DNA of 64,000 nucleotides, taken from contig NMRA01000134.1 of assembly GCA_002633005.1 (NCBI GenBank), positions 642,045 through 706,044 on the forward strand, read 5' to 3'. The first letter of the stretch is position 1. Each line of letters starts with the position of its first letter. Origin of the DNA: Phoronis australis (taxonomy: Eukaryota > Phoronida > Phoronidae). A model generated the notes under the pieces. The model saw only the letters and a program-made list of their open reading frames with translations. It made no database searches and was not told the origin of the DNA. A program made the position numbers and the translations under genes. Below, piece after piece: positions 42,914-55,310 of this stretch.

Positions 42914-43240
42914 GTAGTGTTGACTGTTAAGTTTGGCTTGGTCAGTGTCGATAAAATGAAATTTTTTTTTCCTTCCTACAATACTTTTTTGGAAAATCTG
43001 GAATTCTCATGATAGAGTAGAGAAGGCTAAATTACTCATTTTTGGTTCCCATAAACACGATCATTTTGGTTATTTTTAGCGATTTCTAGCTTAGAGTCTT
43101 TTTCATCAGTGAAAATGACTCTTTTCACATCAGTGGATGAATAGCGGTCATGCAAGTTGTGGCATCGAGTTTTTCTTTTCCTTCTGACATTTTGATCTCT
43201 CTGTGATACCTATATTCTTTTGAAGGGTTTTTAAAACTCC
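42914..43240 (-). pseudogene. Mariner-like transposase upstream fragment (frameshifted)
   Basis: On the minus strand around 43020-43200 the conceptual sequence contains HDRYSSTDVKRVIFTDEKDS and NQNDRVYG, the block with the first catalytic Asp (FTDEK). It is out of frame with the downstream fragment and followed by stops. No intact transposase is encoded. Confidence 0.7.
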
Positions 43241-44027
43241 AGTTTTTTCGCCATTCTTTGCACAGAAAACTTGCTCACTTGTAAATCCCTTGCGACAACT
43301 CTCAGAGATATTGATTCCACGGGTTGTCCTCCTGGGATTGCATTAGTTCCTAAACCCGATCCTCGTTTCCTTTCGAACATGCAGTGTTAGATCTCCCACT
43401 GCCACTTTTACGTGCAACAGACCTTGTGTTGCGTATTTTAGCAATAAGTCTATTTACAGTCACACGACTCCACCCTATACTGGGAACTCACTTACAATTC
43501 TTCCCCCGCTCCGCCTATTCTCCTTGAAACAGGTCTCAATTGTAAATTTATCACTTTCATCAAAGGTCAAACCAGAATATTAGACAGAACTGATTTGGAT
43601 ACAGATCTGACAATAATTTTTTTGACTGACAGATACAAGCACAGCATGAACACAATAAAAGTCACAGTGATATTGCGTTTTTCACCCCGTTATTTGGAAT
43701 TTCACAGTACTTCCGTATTTTTTTTATTTCTCTGAGATAGTTTGTAGAATTATTGATGACACCCTGAAAATACATTGTGAAAGTTTTGAACAGATTTGAT
43801 TAGTCAATTGCTGAGAAATTACTTGTCAAAAAGTGGCTCACTTTTTTGGTACATCTCATATAAACATAACTAATAGATAGTGAGAAAATTTCTAAGAATT
43901 ATTTGTAGACTTCGATGCACTCATAATTACTTGGTTCAACCTTTTCTTCAGGAATTATGGTGTTGGAGTGTAAGACCAACTTTCTGTTTTGAGTCACGTT
44001 CCTTAAATAGTCATTAAACAGACTCCC

Positions 44028-47000
44028 TGGTGTGAGAGCTGGTGTTGCCATCTTTGTTTTCTAAATTGTTCATGGCCTTTCCCTGTGCTGCTAAACTTAC
44101 CAATAAAAGTGAGTATCTTGTTAATGCCAAATTAGCAACTGGTTGAGACTTGACTGTTTAGTGTGGCACATTGATGTTGTTTGAATTCATCTGTGGATCT
44201 TGTTTCAGGAAATGTGTTCATGAAACTCGAGCAGTAAGGTTGATGGCAAATTTGAAGTATGCAAATGTGTATCTACTCCCCGGAGCATGGATATCAACAG
44301 TGTTCATTCAAACCAACATTTGTTCCATGTTGCATATACAGGGTTATAGTTCATTTTGTATCACTAACAGACATATCAAGGCATTTCATCCCTTCTAATA
44401 CTCAAGCTTAGAATCATTATTGAACTGTCTACATGTACTAAGTCTTTCCTGTTGTATCATTTGTCAGCTATTTTTCAAAATTAGCATTTTGCAACTGTAT
44501 TTTACTGATCTTTGTAAGTTGTTTTGCGCATATCTATTTTACCAGTCACAATTACTCGACCATTTACGAGAAATCTTGTACATAAGCCTCAGGAAAGTGA
44601 ACTTTGAATGATTTTGTGAATTGTCCTTGAGCAGAAATGAGGGTTTCCATCAGAGGGTTGCTGAGCCGGTGTTTTGTGGAGTAGTTTTGCTGGTAACCAT
44701 TTCTTTGTTTTCAACTGTTTAGAATACAGAATTTCATCAACTGAAAGCTTACTAGAATATAAGGACATTTCATAAAATACATCCTCTGTGTGTATTTTCA
44801 TTTTTTTATTTACAAAAAGTGGAGATTTTGGTGTTCAGCTTCACCTGGGATTTGTATTCTGTATTTAGGTTGAAAGAGCACCATTTGGGAATGTGATTGA
44901 ATTAGCCAGTGTTTAAATGTTTTCTTTCTTCAATTTTTAACTCGAAGCAAAAACATCAACTATAAGTCTGGATTCTGTAAATTGTTTTCTAGCTTGAACA
45001 AAGCTTGTTTGTACAGGGTTAAACCGAATCAAGTGATTAGGTTTCTTAAGCGTTGTTGGTATGGTTACTATTACTGAACGCAATTTCCCAGAAACTCAGC
45101 ATGTTGAAAAATGCTGTTGATGTCGTGCCAATTTTCACACTATAACGCAGCCTGTAAGAATTTGTATAACATTGTCGATGGGCCAATGATCACAGTATAA
45201 CACAGCCTTTAACTGTTAATATCATGCCAATATGATCACACTTAGGCAAGGTTCGTAGAGACACCCTTGATGCTTAAAATGCAACACAGCCTCCTGTCCA
45301 CATTACAAAATAGTTTACCAGTTTGATTGCTGGTTGGCCAGATTCTGTGCCGTCTTCTGCGTTAGTAGGTCAGTGTGACACGGTATTGCTGTTGCTGAGT
45401 TACGTGGTATAAGTCTTGATTGGTCAGTTTTTACTCATCAAATGAGCAGTTTATATATAATTATAGTGGTATCTGTGTGGAGATAGCCCAACATGCATAC
45501 TTAAGTAACTCAAAATGTGAAACATTGGACATTGCGTTCTTGATGACCGCCTGTAGTAAATAACATCAGGGGTCTAATTATGTGAATAAATTAGCTGTTG
45601 CTTAGTTTCATTCCTGTTAACATTAACTGGTTTGTACCTGCAAGTATTGGAGGAATCCCACATAGTGCGTATAACAGGCTTGCTAGAAATGTCACTCACT
45701 ACTGTTGGATGGGTATATTACGATTGAAACGCGTTAACTTGTTACTGAATTATACATTATTGCTAAAAAGATTTATCAGATTAGCAAATTTATACGGTTG
45801 TATGTTCTGCGATGTTCGACATGTGTTTGTGTCTGTCGGATGAATTGATCTGTAAAAGCGTTAATATATTTTCACTGTTGACGAAGTGTTGTAACCCACA
45901 AGCAACACAGGTCTATGCAAGTTATACTAGGTTAGGTGTAGATTTAGTGGTGCGTTTTTCTTTCTAAGTTAGGTTGACTGAGGCGCATACTTTTTGTAAC
46001 AAATTTTCTGTCGAGGTTTAAAGGCCTCTCCTTCATTGTCGCGTGTCTGAAACTTTGAGCTAGATTGCAGAATGCTTCACACTTACAAGGTTTTTGCTAC
46101 TCTGAAAATGCATTGTGTTGGTACACTTAAACAGAAATACAATGCTACAAAATGTAATGCATGTTGCTTGAATTCAACAAAGCTGTACGGCCTTCTTCTA
46201 ACCTACTTCCAAATGGTAAGCCAACATATGGAAATGTAGATACTTGTTACAAATTTGCCAGTCACGTGTACCTAGATTTGATTTGCCGCCATGAATGTCT
46301 GCCATTATCTTGAATATGTGAAGTTGTGTTTACAAGTGGAGTATGAAAGTTGAGAAATTTTGTTTAGATCTGCTTTTCAGTATGCTGTTATGGTATTTTG
46401 AAAATAAAGTATATATTATATATTCACTTTGAAACTCCTATCAGTCAGATTTTTTTGTCGTCTATGCATAAATCAATTAAGAAGTTTAAAATGGATTTTT
46501 TTTCGTTGCATATTGCTAACATAGTGAGAAGGGCACGAGCTGTCTACCTCAAAATCGTGGCATATGCAGTGACTGACCGTATCAACACGATTAACAAAAT
46601 AATGTGCATAATTACATGACCCAGCCAAACCATTCACTTCCTAACCTCAGGTCTGGTGCCTTGCCAACTCACACTTGGTTTCGGCAAAAGTGAAAGAATC
46701 TAACACTAGAACAAACTACACACATTAGAAGAAATTTTCGGCTATGATCAATAGTCTCTCGATTTATGACAAATTTGATGTTATGTAAAAATAAACAGCT
46801 TTTAACTGGTTGTTACGTTCACTAAAAGTTCACCTCATTTGGAACGCAATTGTTTATTGCATAACACAAATAATAGCAACAAGACACTTCGTTACTTGAC
46901 CAACAAATCAAGTCCTGAGTGAAGCAACAGGAATTATTGCACCATGAGAAATATAGATATTACGCATTCATTGCCAAAACTGTTGACAAAAGTAGAAAGA

Positions 47001-47560
47001 TTTGACAAATAGCTAATGTTCACGTTTGGTTAAAAAAGAAATGCAAACTTAGGTTCAGGTGTCTAGATTTCAATTTTAAATTTAAAGGGTTTGTTATAAT
47101 TTTAAACCCACAGAACTTCCCAAATGATCCAAATTACTAAATATCTTCAGCAGCTGTTTCTTGCGTTTTCAACAAAGATGGTTTGTTCAGTTTAATTCAC
47201 ACTTGCGTCTTAGCACTGCTGAGGACATCTCCTTGACCTTCATAAAATCCTACACTTGATGATCACAAAGTCCTTCTCAACGAGTTGCCACGGTAACAAA
47301 AACTGTCTTGGAAAGTTCAAAGTAATCACAGCCGAAATCGTTCTCCAAATTTCATAGTCCATTGAACATCAGCAAACATTGGACGAAGCACGCTTGGTCT
47401 GTTACTTTGTTTCACTGCAGTAAAGAAAAGGGAGATACATCTTCCAGCAAAGTGACACAACACAGAATGAGGTGAACAATTCTCTAACAACACCTAGAGA
47501 ATTCGAGACCTCAAAATTTAAGTGAAAATAGATTTTCAGTTCTCTAAAATTGGACACCAA
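44028..47560. other. Non-coding stretch downstream of the Rab11-FIP gene
   Basis: AT-rich; no domain-bearing frame recognised on either strand. Some may be FIP 3' UTR if the transcript reads through the inserted elements; an AATAAA occurs at about 46402, but there is nothing to tie it to the gene. Confidence 0.4.
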
Positions 47561-47606
47561 TTATTGTTGCTCTATTGAGTACAGTGAACATTTTATTGCA
47601 AATAAC

Positions 47607-47682
47607 ACACACACACACACACACACACGTGTNNNNNNNNNNNNNNNNNNNNNNNNNNNNNNNNNNNNNNNNNNNNNNNNNN

Positions 47683-47726
<44 letters not shown>
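47607..47726. repeat. (CA)n microsatellite with 50-N gap
   Basis: ac repeats on both sides of a gap of 50 Ns (47633-47682). A standard assembly break in a simple repeat. Confidence 0.95.
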
Positions 47727-47727
<1 letters not shown>

Positions 47728-48482
47728 GATTCAGCTTTGTATTGGATTTAAACAACAGACTGAGTAAGAGAGAGATTGAGTACTTCCTCCGCATTAATTC
47801 AAAAGTGAAAATACTGGGATTAATAAAATAAGTGAATAGAACTATACATTATAATATAAAAGTTGTTGCGACACTTAAACACAATTAGATAAGAGCTTTT
47901 TACAAAGAAATCCCACTAATAATTGCCAAAGTTGACATTTGTCATTTTTGAGAGGCATCTACCATTCTTATGAATGCCAGAAATTTCTCAAAACATCTGA
48001 ATGGTAACTATAGAGTAGTAGAATGTACTGTACAATGCAGCTGAGTGAAACACAATAGTGTTCATTACATTGAAACTGTCACATCCCGCATTCATCCCTC
48101 TTCTTTTAAAGATGTAGAAAAACACATTTTGTGATGGGATAAGGAACAGTAAAGGGCATCTCAATCAACTTCTCCATTTTTATGTCAACATTGCAAGTAA
48201 TAATGCAGCAATAAAACTTTAATGACTGACAAATGACAAATATCTGTTAGTGTAAAATAGACAATAGCACCCAAGCAGAATATAAAACTTTGAAACAAGT
48301 ACCCAATGAATGCACAGCATTGTGGTCGACTGCAGAATTGGGCGTGAGAGTATTCAGGAAAGTGGCTATTATGTAAATAGTTTTTGGAACCTTACTTTTT
48401 CATGATGGTTAAAAAGATTAATCTAAATGCCCTTACCGACTTAAAAGTCAGTATCGGGGATTTCCGAAGGAGCTCCCCCAAG

Positions 48483-48540
48483 ACAAAGAAAGAGGGGTAG
48501 GGAAGGAGGGAAGGAGGGAGGGAGGGAGAAAGAGAGGCAA
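48483..48540. repeat. Purine tract (GGGAGGAA)n
   Basis: gaaagaggggtagggaagga followed by ggaaggagggagggaggga: an all-purine strand that could form triplex or quadruplex DNA. No gene nearby. Confidence 0.8.
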
Positions 48541-50324
48541 GGGTAAACAATGCCCAATGGGAACTCTTTTGAGATTGTTCATGCATATCTGGAACGGGGC
48601 TCATACATGGCAAATGTGGGCAAGATGTCATTACTGGCTCATCGTTTAGACGTTAAAAATTACAACTACTCCTAAAACAGTCAAGCAGCTGACAAGGTGA
48701 ACAACTTTTACAAATATTTTCGAAGGCCATGGCTGAATGATAGCACTGCAATTGCCAACACAAGAAACCTCGTGGGAATTCCTTTTAGAAATCCTCCAAG
48801 GACTCTTTCGGAGTTCAACCAGAAAAGCCTATTGATGGATGCTGACAGCACCTATTTTCCTGGTTACAGCCCTGGTATTTTGTTAGTTTGGATTTTGAAT
48901 GCACAGAGACACCCATGATGTGAAGGAAAAACAGTGGCACCTAGAGAACACCTGCCCTGGTATGCTGCACAGATGTAGGAAATGGCAACTCGGCACACTG
49001 AAATCAGCATCACATGTAGTTGGTCTTTTGAAATTAGCAAAGCAGCAACAAACTTATCAAAACTCAATGTACTGCAAGTCAGGTTGTGGTGACAGCACTG
49101 TTCAGGAATCCCAACACAAAAGGCCATTCGCATTGCAAATTTAGTACGGTGGACAAACATTCTTTCTCGACTACAAGCATAGGCCCAATGCGAAAGGTGA
49201 TATAGCCTGGTCTAAATTTAATATGGTACTAAAGTTAGTACACTTGAAAAAGACCGCAACAGCAAGCACACCAAAGTTGGCCGCTTACGTAAGTGCAATG
49301 CAAAAGCAAGGTCTGGACTAATTCACTTGACCGTCCTAAATTATCTCCCCTCCCCACTTCATGCAAGTGCGGAGTTCTTCCTGCTATTCCGCACGCTCTT
49401 GACTTTGTTGCTACTCAGTACAATTTTAAAGTTAAACATGTCTCAAAATAATAATAGAAATGGCAATTGGTTGTCAGGTCCATATTGTGATACAGCACAG
49501 CGACATCTTGTACTTAGTACGAAGATGCTTTAAATTTAAGACAGTGAAATGTAAGTCTGGTCACGTGACAAAATTGACAATTTGGCAAGGTGAGTTATCA
49601 CACTGATCTAAAGTATGTTCTAACTGCGAACTAGTGCGGACTAACTCTAATGCCAAAGCAGCTTGAATATGAAAGCAATTAAGAGATTTCTGTGTATTGT
49701 GCCATGGTTTGCAGTTCATAAACATCTAGCAAAATCCCTCAAATTGCAACACAACAAATCTGATGACAGTCTGCGATAACCTGAATGCACAATCAGCAAA
49801 TTGCAGAAGAAACACAGTCACATAAGAGCCCAGTGTTACGGTAATTGCCAACCTTCCTGGTAATTTTTTCAACAAAACATTCTCTTAACTTACATCTTTG
49901 TTTTGCACTTCTAAATTATTGTGTCTTTAAATTCAAAAGTTGTCTCAAGGAATACCTAGTACCAGCTCTTTCTAAGACCAGAAGCCATTCCTAATTTGAT
50001 AAGGAACCATTTGAGACTAATTTCATGATAACATGTGCATCAAGTCAGATTTAGTGACAAACGGTGGGTTTACAGTTGCCTTAAAGTAAAAAATTATAAT
50101 TTTCACAAAAATGGTGACCACGTGATAAAAGATGATTGTTTGATGTTGTAGAATATGAATTAAGATTTTTCCACAATGAGATGAAAAGAATTCTTTGTTG
50201 ACACCCAAATTGGAAGAGATTGGGCAACTCAATGAGTTTGCGCACCTTATGACCTGCCAGTTTAGATCAAAGACACCATGCTGTTGTTGTTAATTAAATT
50301 TCCCCAGGCTGTTATCATTCTCTA

Positions 50325-50612
50325 GATAATCAGACCCATCATAAACACACTGGGGGCAACAACAGTATTTTTAAATTTTTGTTTTGAAAGTTTGTAAATA
50401 GCATATTTGAGTAGTTCGTGAAAAGCACACATGATTGGATTTTATATAAATTTTGAAAATTGGACAAGAAATGTGACTTTTACAACCTAAAATAACATGT
50501 TTCTCGTTAATTCTGCTGGGTGTGCAACATAATTACCAAACCACCAGAGAGCAGTTGGATTTTGAGGTACCGGTAAGCCAAGTGTCATTACACAATTCTT
50601 GGCATGGAAGCT
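50325..50612. repeat. Dispersed repeat, copy B (relative at 4690-5015)
   Basis: Same order of shared blocks as the 4.7-kb copy: atcagacccatcataaacac, then aatagcatatttga, acacatgattggatttt and agcagttggattttgaggta. A little upstream, 49998-50035 holds ataaggaaccatttgagact, an end motif of the MITE family at 59288-59524. Confidence 0.75.
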
Positions 50613-53600
50613 CCCAAATTATTACATGAACATACATTTACGTATACATAAGTTTGCGTATAAAATTGACAGTTATCAATTACTTGAGGAAACCTGACAA
50701 AAGTTGATCATGGTTGACAATTACCGTTTACACAGGTTACTTCCCCAACGTTCCCCCACACAGTATAAGCATGCGAGCACACCACCTGCAGGCGAGGGAG
50801 AGAATGGATGGCACATGCCAGGACAGACAAAATTACCTTTTACTGCTGGTCTCATCAGGCTATTAAACAACAAAGTACACTCCATACATGAACCAATTAA
50901 AGCCTGAGCACACATACTGAAGGGTCAAAAGTAAAACAGAAAGCAAAAATAAACAAAGTAAACAAGGCAGGAAAGACTGAAAATCTGATTTCTATCCTCG
51001 AGAGCCACTGTCTGGAAGGGTCATTTTCTTTATTTAAACTGCTGCAAGTACGAAGGTCAGACACAATTAATCAGAAACAGGAGTATTTCACAGGTGCGAA
51101 GGTCAATGGCCTATCAAACAAAGCACTGTAACTCATACTCTTGTTCTCAGTAGAAGATGAATCACTGCAATCAAAAATCTGTTAGTTTTCAAAAATCCAT
51201 CGCAGGTGTTTTTACCTGTGCGTAAACAAGCCTTTATCAAGTTAGGGATTTGTGTAAACACCAAATCAAAACATGTTTATAAAGCATCAAAACGATCAGT
51301 TTTGATGCAAAAACACGCCTAGAGCAGTATATTCAGGCTCCCAAACAATTTCACCCTTTGTCAAAATTGAAATTGTTATGACTAAGATGTACGCCAAATA
51401 AATGTCATGTGATGGGTCTCTGGCTCCCTTCCCAAGTCCAAAATCATTTTTCCAACGAACAAGGAACATGTCTACCAGATAAGAAGTCTATAATTCAAAA
51501 GTACTTGTTTTGACACCAAAAATCAAGGAAGGCATGCAGTGCTTTATAGCATGCAAGAGAGGTGCATGACAAAGACCTTCTGCTACAATAGCCTATCAGT
51601 TTTCCATTTGGCCCCCATGATAATTACAAAAAGCCACGGATTGACAAACCCTTTTGCCTCGCAGCCCCATTTTGTACGAATGAGTGCTACATGTACTAAA
51701 TGTTTTTAACTGACGTAACATCTCTATGTGCTTGTTTTAATTTTATCTCAGCAGAACATAGTGGCAACTGTTTTTCCATTTAATAATTTCATTGGGAATG
51801 TTCAAACTAAGTACTGTCTGTGTATAGATACTTTAGAAATAAAATTAATGACTAGAGAATTCTGTAGTTGAAAAGGTGCTCACATTGTTGAACGAATATC
51901 TCAAAAGACGTAATTAACTCTTGCAATTGAAAAAAAACACAATAGTATGCACACTGCACTTTTCTGGTGTCTTTGATACCACAACTGAGAACTACAGCAG
52001 ACTACAAAAAACCACAATGCCTGGGGAAAAATATAAGTAAAACAAAATATTCTAGGACCATAGGTGCATCTGGCCTTTGTTGTTTGGAGTGGGGCATGTG
52101 ATATATAGATTTGTCCCAATTCATCAACCTACGTCAAAATACGAGTAAATATCGATTTCTCACAACGATGTGACTTAGAGGCACCCTTCCGGACCCAACC
52201 AAAACAATTTCAGGGTTTACATTAACATTTTCCTTAGAAAATTGTGGTTGGCACGGTTGGCACCACACTTGCGACAACATAGAGCTAACAGTGGATACAT
52301 CATGTAAACAAAAAGATGGAATTTACTGTTTGAGAAAAGGAGATCAATTTTACAAAGTTACATCCTGCATCAAAATTCATTAAAAAGTAAATTTCTTATA
52401 AGAATTTGTAAAAATTGTTCATGAATAAGAACTTTTACTTGGGTTTTCGCATAAACGTGTAAATCAGACAGCAATGAACCCTGAGGTGCAACATCTATTG
52501 AATGAATGCCTACAATTGACAAGAGCATTTCCATCCAGTCCAGGGAGGCTCATGGGAGTTGAAGTATCCTATGGGGAACCTCCTTCAAGAAACATTCTGA
52601 ATTTAGGTTTGAGTGAATTCGGAGGTAGTTCGTTATGGTTTTAGTGTAAAACCTTGTTTTACAAAATCAAAGAAACCACCGAGTAAAAGTTGGAGAAAAT
52701 ACTAAAAAACACAAGCAGTGTCTCAGGAAAACTATAAATAATGGTTTAGTAATAATGATCTTCAAAAAGATTTTTGCAATTCTTCGCGCAAAAATATCAA
52801 CAATATTGCTAGAACCACACAATCAAGTGTTGTTCACAAACAGTGGTCTTCAAGATTACCAAGTTTTAAATTTTATTCCTCCAATTCTGGCCAATGCTAT
52901 CACATGGTTCTATTTATTAGTTCTCTTTTGTTTTGATGCTGAGGTACTTTTAAGATAATGTGATTTTATTGGGTAACTGGAATTCCATCTACTTCCTGTG
53001 TGAAAAGCTGACAATAGGTTCTCTTTTTCATCGAAATTATATCTCTTCCATATGCACCCTCTGTAATGCGTTCCCGTGTTGGCTGCAGCACTAATTTTTT
53101 TCTTATTTTGCCCAACTTTTCCATAATTCATGTCTGAATGGGGCAGGCATTCCCCCCACCTGGTATGCCTATTGACTAGGACAACACATCAAAAGCAGAC
53201 AGTGCTACAAAGTACTTTGACAAGTCTAGGCATGTTTGATCACAAAAGCCAACAATTTCTTTAACAACAGGGCTGCATGCTATAAGGCTAGATGACTTTG
53301 GCAAGATCACTCAAGTATTCACCAGATATTGCCTCACATGACACGTAAAATACTGATCTCACAAGGGAATACACCCATTGTGGGTGCCACGGTATGAGTG
53401 ATGGCCCTGTAATGGTGCTGCTCAATTGATTTACTTGTGATTGATACAGTAAAGTAATATGTATGGAAACAGTTGTCAATAATAGATTGTATACATATAC
53501 ACAGCCAAAATTGCATTTTTACCTTAGTATACAAATTACAGGTTAGCTGCATGACCAAAAAAGAAAAGAGTCAATTATTGGTTTTCCGTTTTTGTAAAAT

Positions 53601-54353
53601 CTAAACATTACTTACATTTTTTGTTTCCCAACGTCACTTGCAAAGTGCAGAGTACAGAACATTAGAAAAAGAGACTGAATTTTAGATTTCTCTTTTACGA
53701 ACATTTGTGATAAGCTACTACTGGAGGACAACGCAACACTCTCAAATCTTTTTGGATGTTGACTACTGGTCTAGTCAGGCTGCGCTTATCGCTTTACTAG
53801 AAATAACAAGTACTACAGAGTTGTTAGTGCAAAAAGATGAAATGCTGTTCCTCTAACATCAACAAAGACGATTTTTATTTTCTGCTTTGCAAATTAATAG
53901 AAAAAACGTCTTTCGATCTATGGGTGTCAGTTGCAATTTCGGGTCACATTTTAACAAATCATTAATGGACTCAATTGTCAAAGTTTCCATTTTTTGAAAA
54001 AAAAATTGGCTCACTTTTCTATTTTTTAATATCGGTCAATCCATACATACACCTTAACAGTTCATTATCAAATATTAGCCAGCTCCATTGATTAAAACTG
54101 ACTACAAATGTTCAACTGAAGTCAAAGTTGAATGTGAACTGCTTTTTGAAAAAAAAATCTCCCGAGTCGTGTACAGTACGTCCGTGCAGTACCCAACGAA
54201 ACTGGCTAACGTGGCTTAGCCTTAAGTAGCATGAACCATTATTTTGAGCCATTTCAGTATTTTTTCTATTCCATGGGCAAGTTGACCGATGGCTATTATC
54301 TCTACACATGACGCACAACTTGCGTTATAAAACACTTTTCCACGCTCAACTAC
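50613..54353. other. No gene exon securely recognised; expected to hold NUPR1 3' exon
   Basis: The NUPR1-like gene on the minus strand should end somewhere in this stretch, since only a few codons remain after its first coding exon. The residual coding part is too short to recognise without transcript data. No other domain-bearing frame was seen. Confidence 0.4.
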
Positions 54354-54548
54354 CTTTTTATCACGGTGCTTCTTTTCCGAATTTTGCAACTTCTCCACGA
54401 CCTTACGTGGATGTCCACCTTCATGTTGATTTGTATTCATTTCTGCCTCTTTTTTTGAACGTTGCTTGCCACTGTGACCCGAGTACATGTGCTTTTCGAC
54501 GTCGTTGTCATAGTTATAACTTTCGTACTCGTCCCCCTCTTGATCCAT
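54354..54548 (-). CDS. NUPR1: NUPR1/p8-like stress-response nuclear protein, main coding exon
   Basis: From the ATG at 54548 the minus strand encodes 65 residues and reaches AAAAAG|GTAGTT, a plausible donor in phase 0. The protein starts MDQEGDEYESYNYDND and continues GKQRSKKEAEMNTNQHEGGH followed by PRKVVEKLQNSEKK. This matches the NUPR1 layout: an acidic Tyr-rich N-terminus, then the basic helix signature 'GR.GRTKREAAANTNRPSPGGHERKLVTKLQNSE', paired by eye with KKEAEMNTN..GGHPRKVVEKLQNSE. NUPR1 is a small (~80 aa), mostly disordered, HMGA-like nuclear protein induced by cellular stress. The frame stays open for 43 more codons past the donor, but that tail is unlike NUPR1, so splicing to a short last exon is more likely. 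Confidence 0.85.
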
Positions 54549-54645
54549 TTTGCTCTCACTTCAGCTGCAACTTCCCAAAAAATATGCCACGCAGTCGTTT
54601 TCTTCAAATGATGTTGTCGCGAATGAGAAATGGGTCAGGTCAAAC

Positions 54646-54760
54646 TTGCGTCACTCTTTCTGTCTATTTTTAGAATCTTATCAGCTGTCTCGCTTCTGAT
54701 TGGATGACGGAGACAGACACACCATGTGACTTTTGTTATTGTCGCGTATGGGCACACGTG
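54646..54760 (-). promoter_or_regulatory. NUPR1 upstream promoter elements (C/EBP-ATF-like, CCAAT, E-box)
   Basis: Reading toward the gene on the minus strand there is a CACGTG E-box (54755-54760), a CCAAT box (54699-54703) and TGACGCAA (54646-54653), about 100 bases before the ATG. TGACGCAA resembles the composite C/EBP-ATF element bound by ATF4/CHOP-type factors. NUPR1 in mammals is stress- and ATF4-inducible, so the match is suggestive. Transcription start not known. Confidence 0.45.
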
Positions 54761-55149
54761 GGTTTGCGATCATCCTGTAGTCAGTCCACGAAGGAACAGT
54801 ACATATGACCCCCCGCCCCCTGCGAAATATGTTTCGTAGGGGAGAAGGTTGGAGACTTCCCTCCATAAAAATTTGGAACTACAATAGGTTTCAATTGAAA
54901 TGTTTTATTTATCACTTCATGGGTATTTTGTGAAGAAAAGAACAGGTGTGCGTCCGGTGGCATCAAGGCAGCTCGGTAACGACGGGGAACTGAAGTCTCG
55001 GAAAACGTTCGGCAGGTACACAAAAAACAGAAAATTATCCCAGGGTGCTATATTCAAAACAGATGGGTACTTATACAGAAATTACAATCAATCCTAAAGC
55101 ATAAAAATATGTTCTTGGCAACTTCGTCCTTTGTAGTTTGAGTGGGCTG

Positions 55150-55310
55150 GACACTTCAGGATGCGGCGCACCATAGGGGGCTGGGGGGCTATAGCCCCCC
55201 ACTTTTTTCAGTGCAGTGCCGTTCATGGTCTATAGGCGGCGCACCAAAGGGGAGCTGGGGGGCTTTAGCCCCCCACTATTTTTTTCACTGCTGCGCCGCC
55301 CATGTGAGGT
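55150..55310. repeat. Two tandem ~85-bp units with GGGGGGCTNTAGCCCCCC hairpins
   Basis: ggcgcaccataggggg-ctggggggctatagccccccacttttttc is repeated as ggcgcaccaaaggggagctg followed by gggggctttagccccccac. Each unit carries a near-perfect GC hairpin. The flanks (gatgcggcgcac / gcgccgcccatg) are inverted, suggesting a foldback-type element. Confidence 0.75.

Larger units (their letters stand above)
42317..43858 (-). mobile_element. Mariner-like (DD37D, maT-type) transposon, inactive
   Basis: It is flanked by TA on both sides (42315-42316, 43859-43860). Its imperfect ~55-bp inverted ends share ccaaaaa-gtga-ccactttttg and acaagtaatttctcagc. The minus strand encodes transposase remnants; the element is 1542 bp. 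It inserted inside an older MITE. Confidence 0.88.
42213..44027. mobile_element. MITE, GGGSCTGTTT...GACTT family, copy 3, split by a mariner insertion
   Basis: The left end is gggtctgtttcatgaaaagt followed by gacataagact; the right end in reverse complement is gggagtctgtttaatgact. The inner sequence tctgagaatacaca stops at the TA where the transposon begins. It resumes after it with taaacataactaatagatag and acttggttcaac, matching the uninterrupted copy at 12082-12351. Confidence 0.8.

Noticed and set aside
48697-48918. 73-codon frame MNNFYKYFRRPW...
   Set aside because: No family recognised and no splice context; could be chance in a non-coding stretch.
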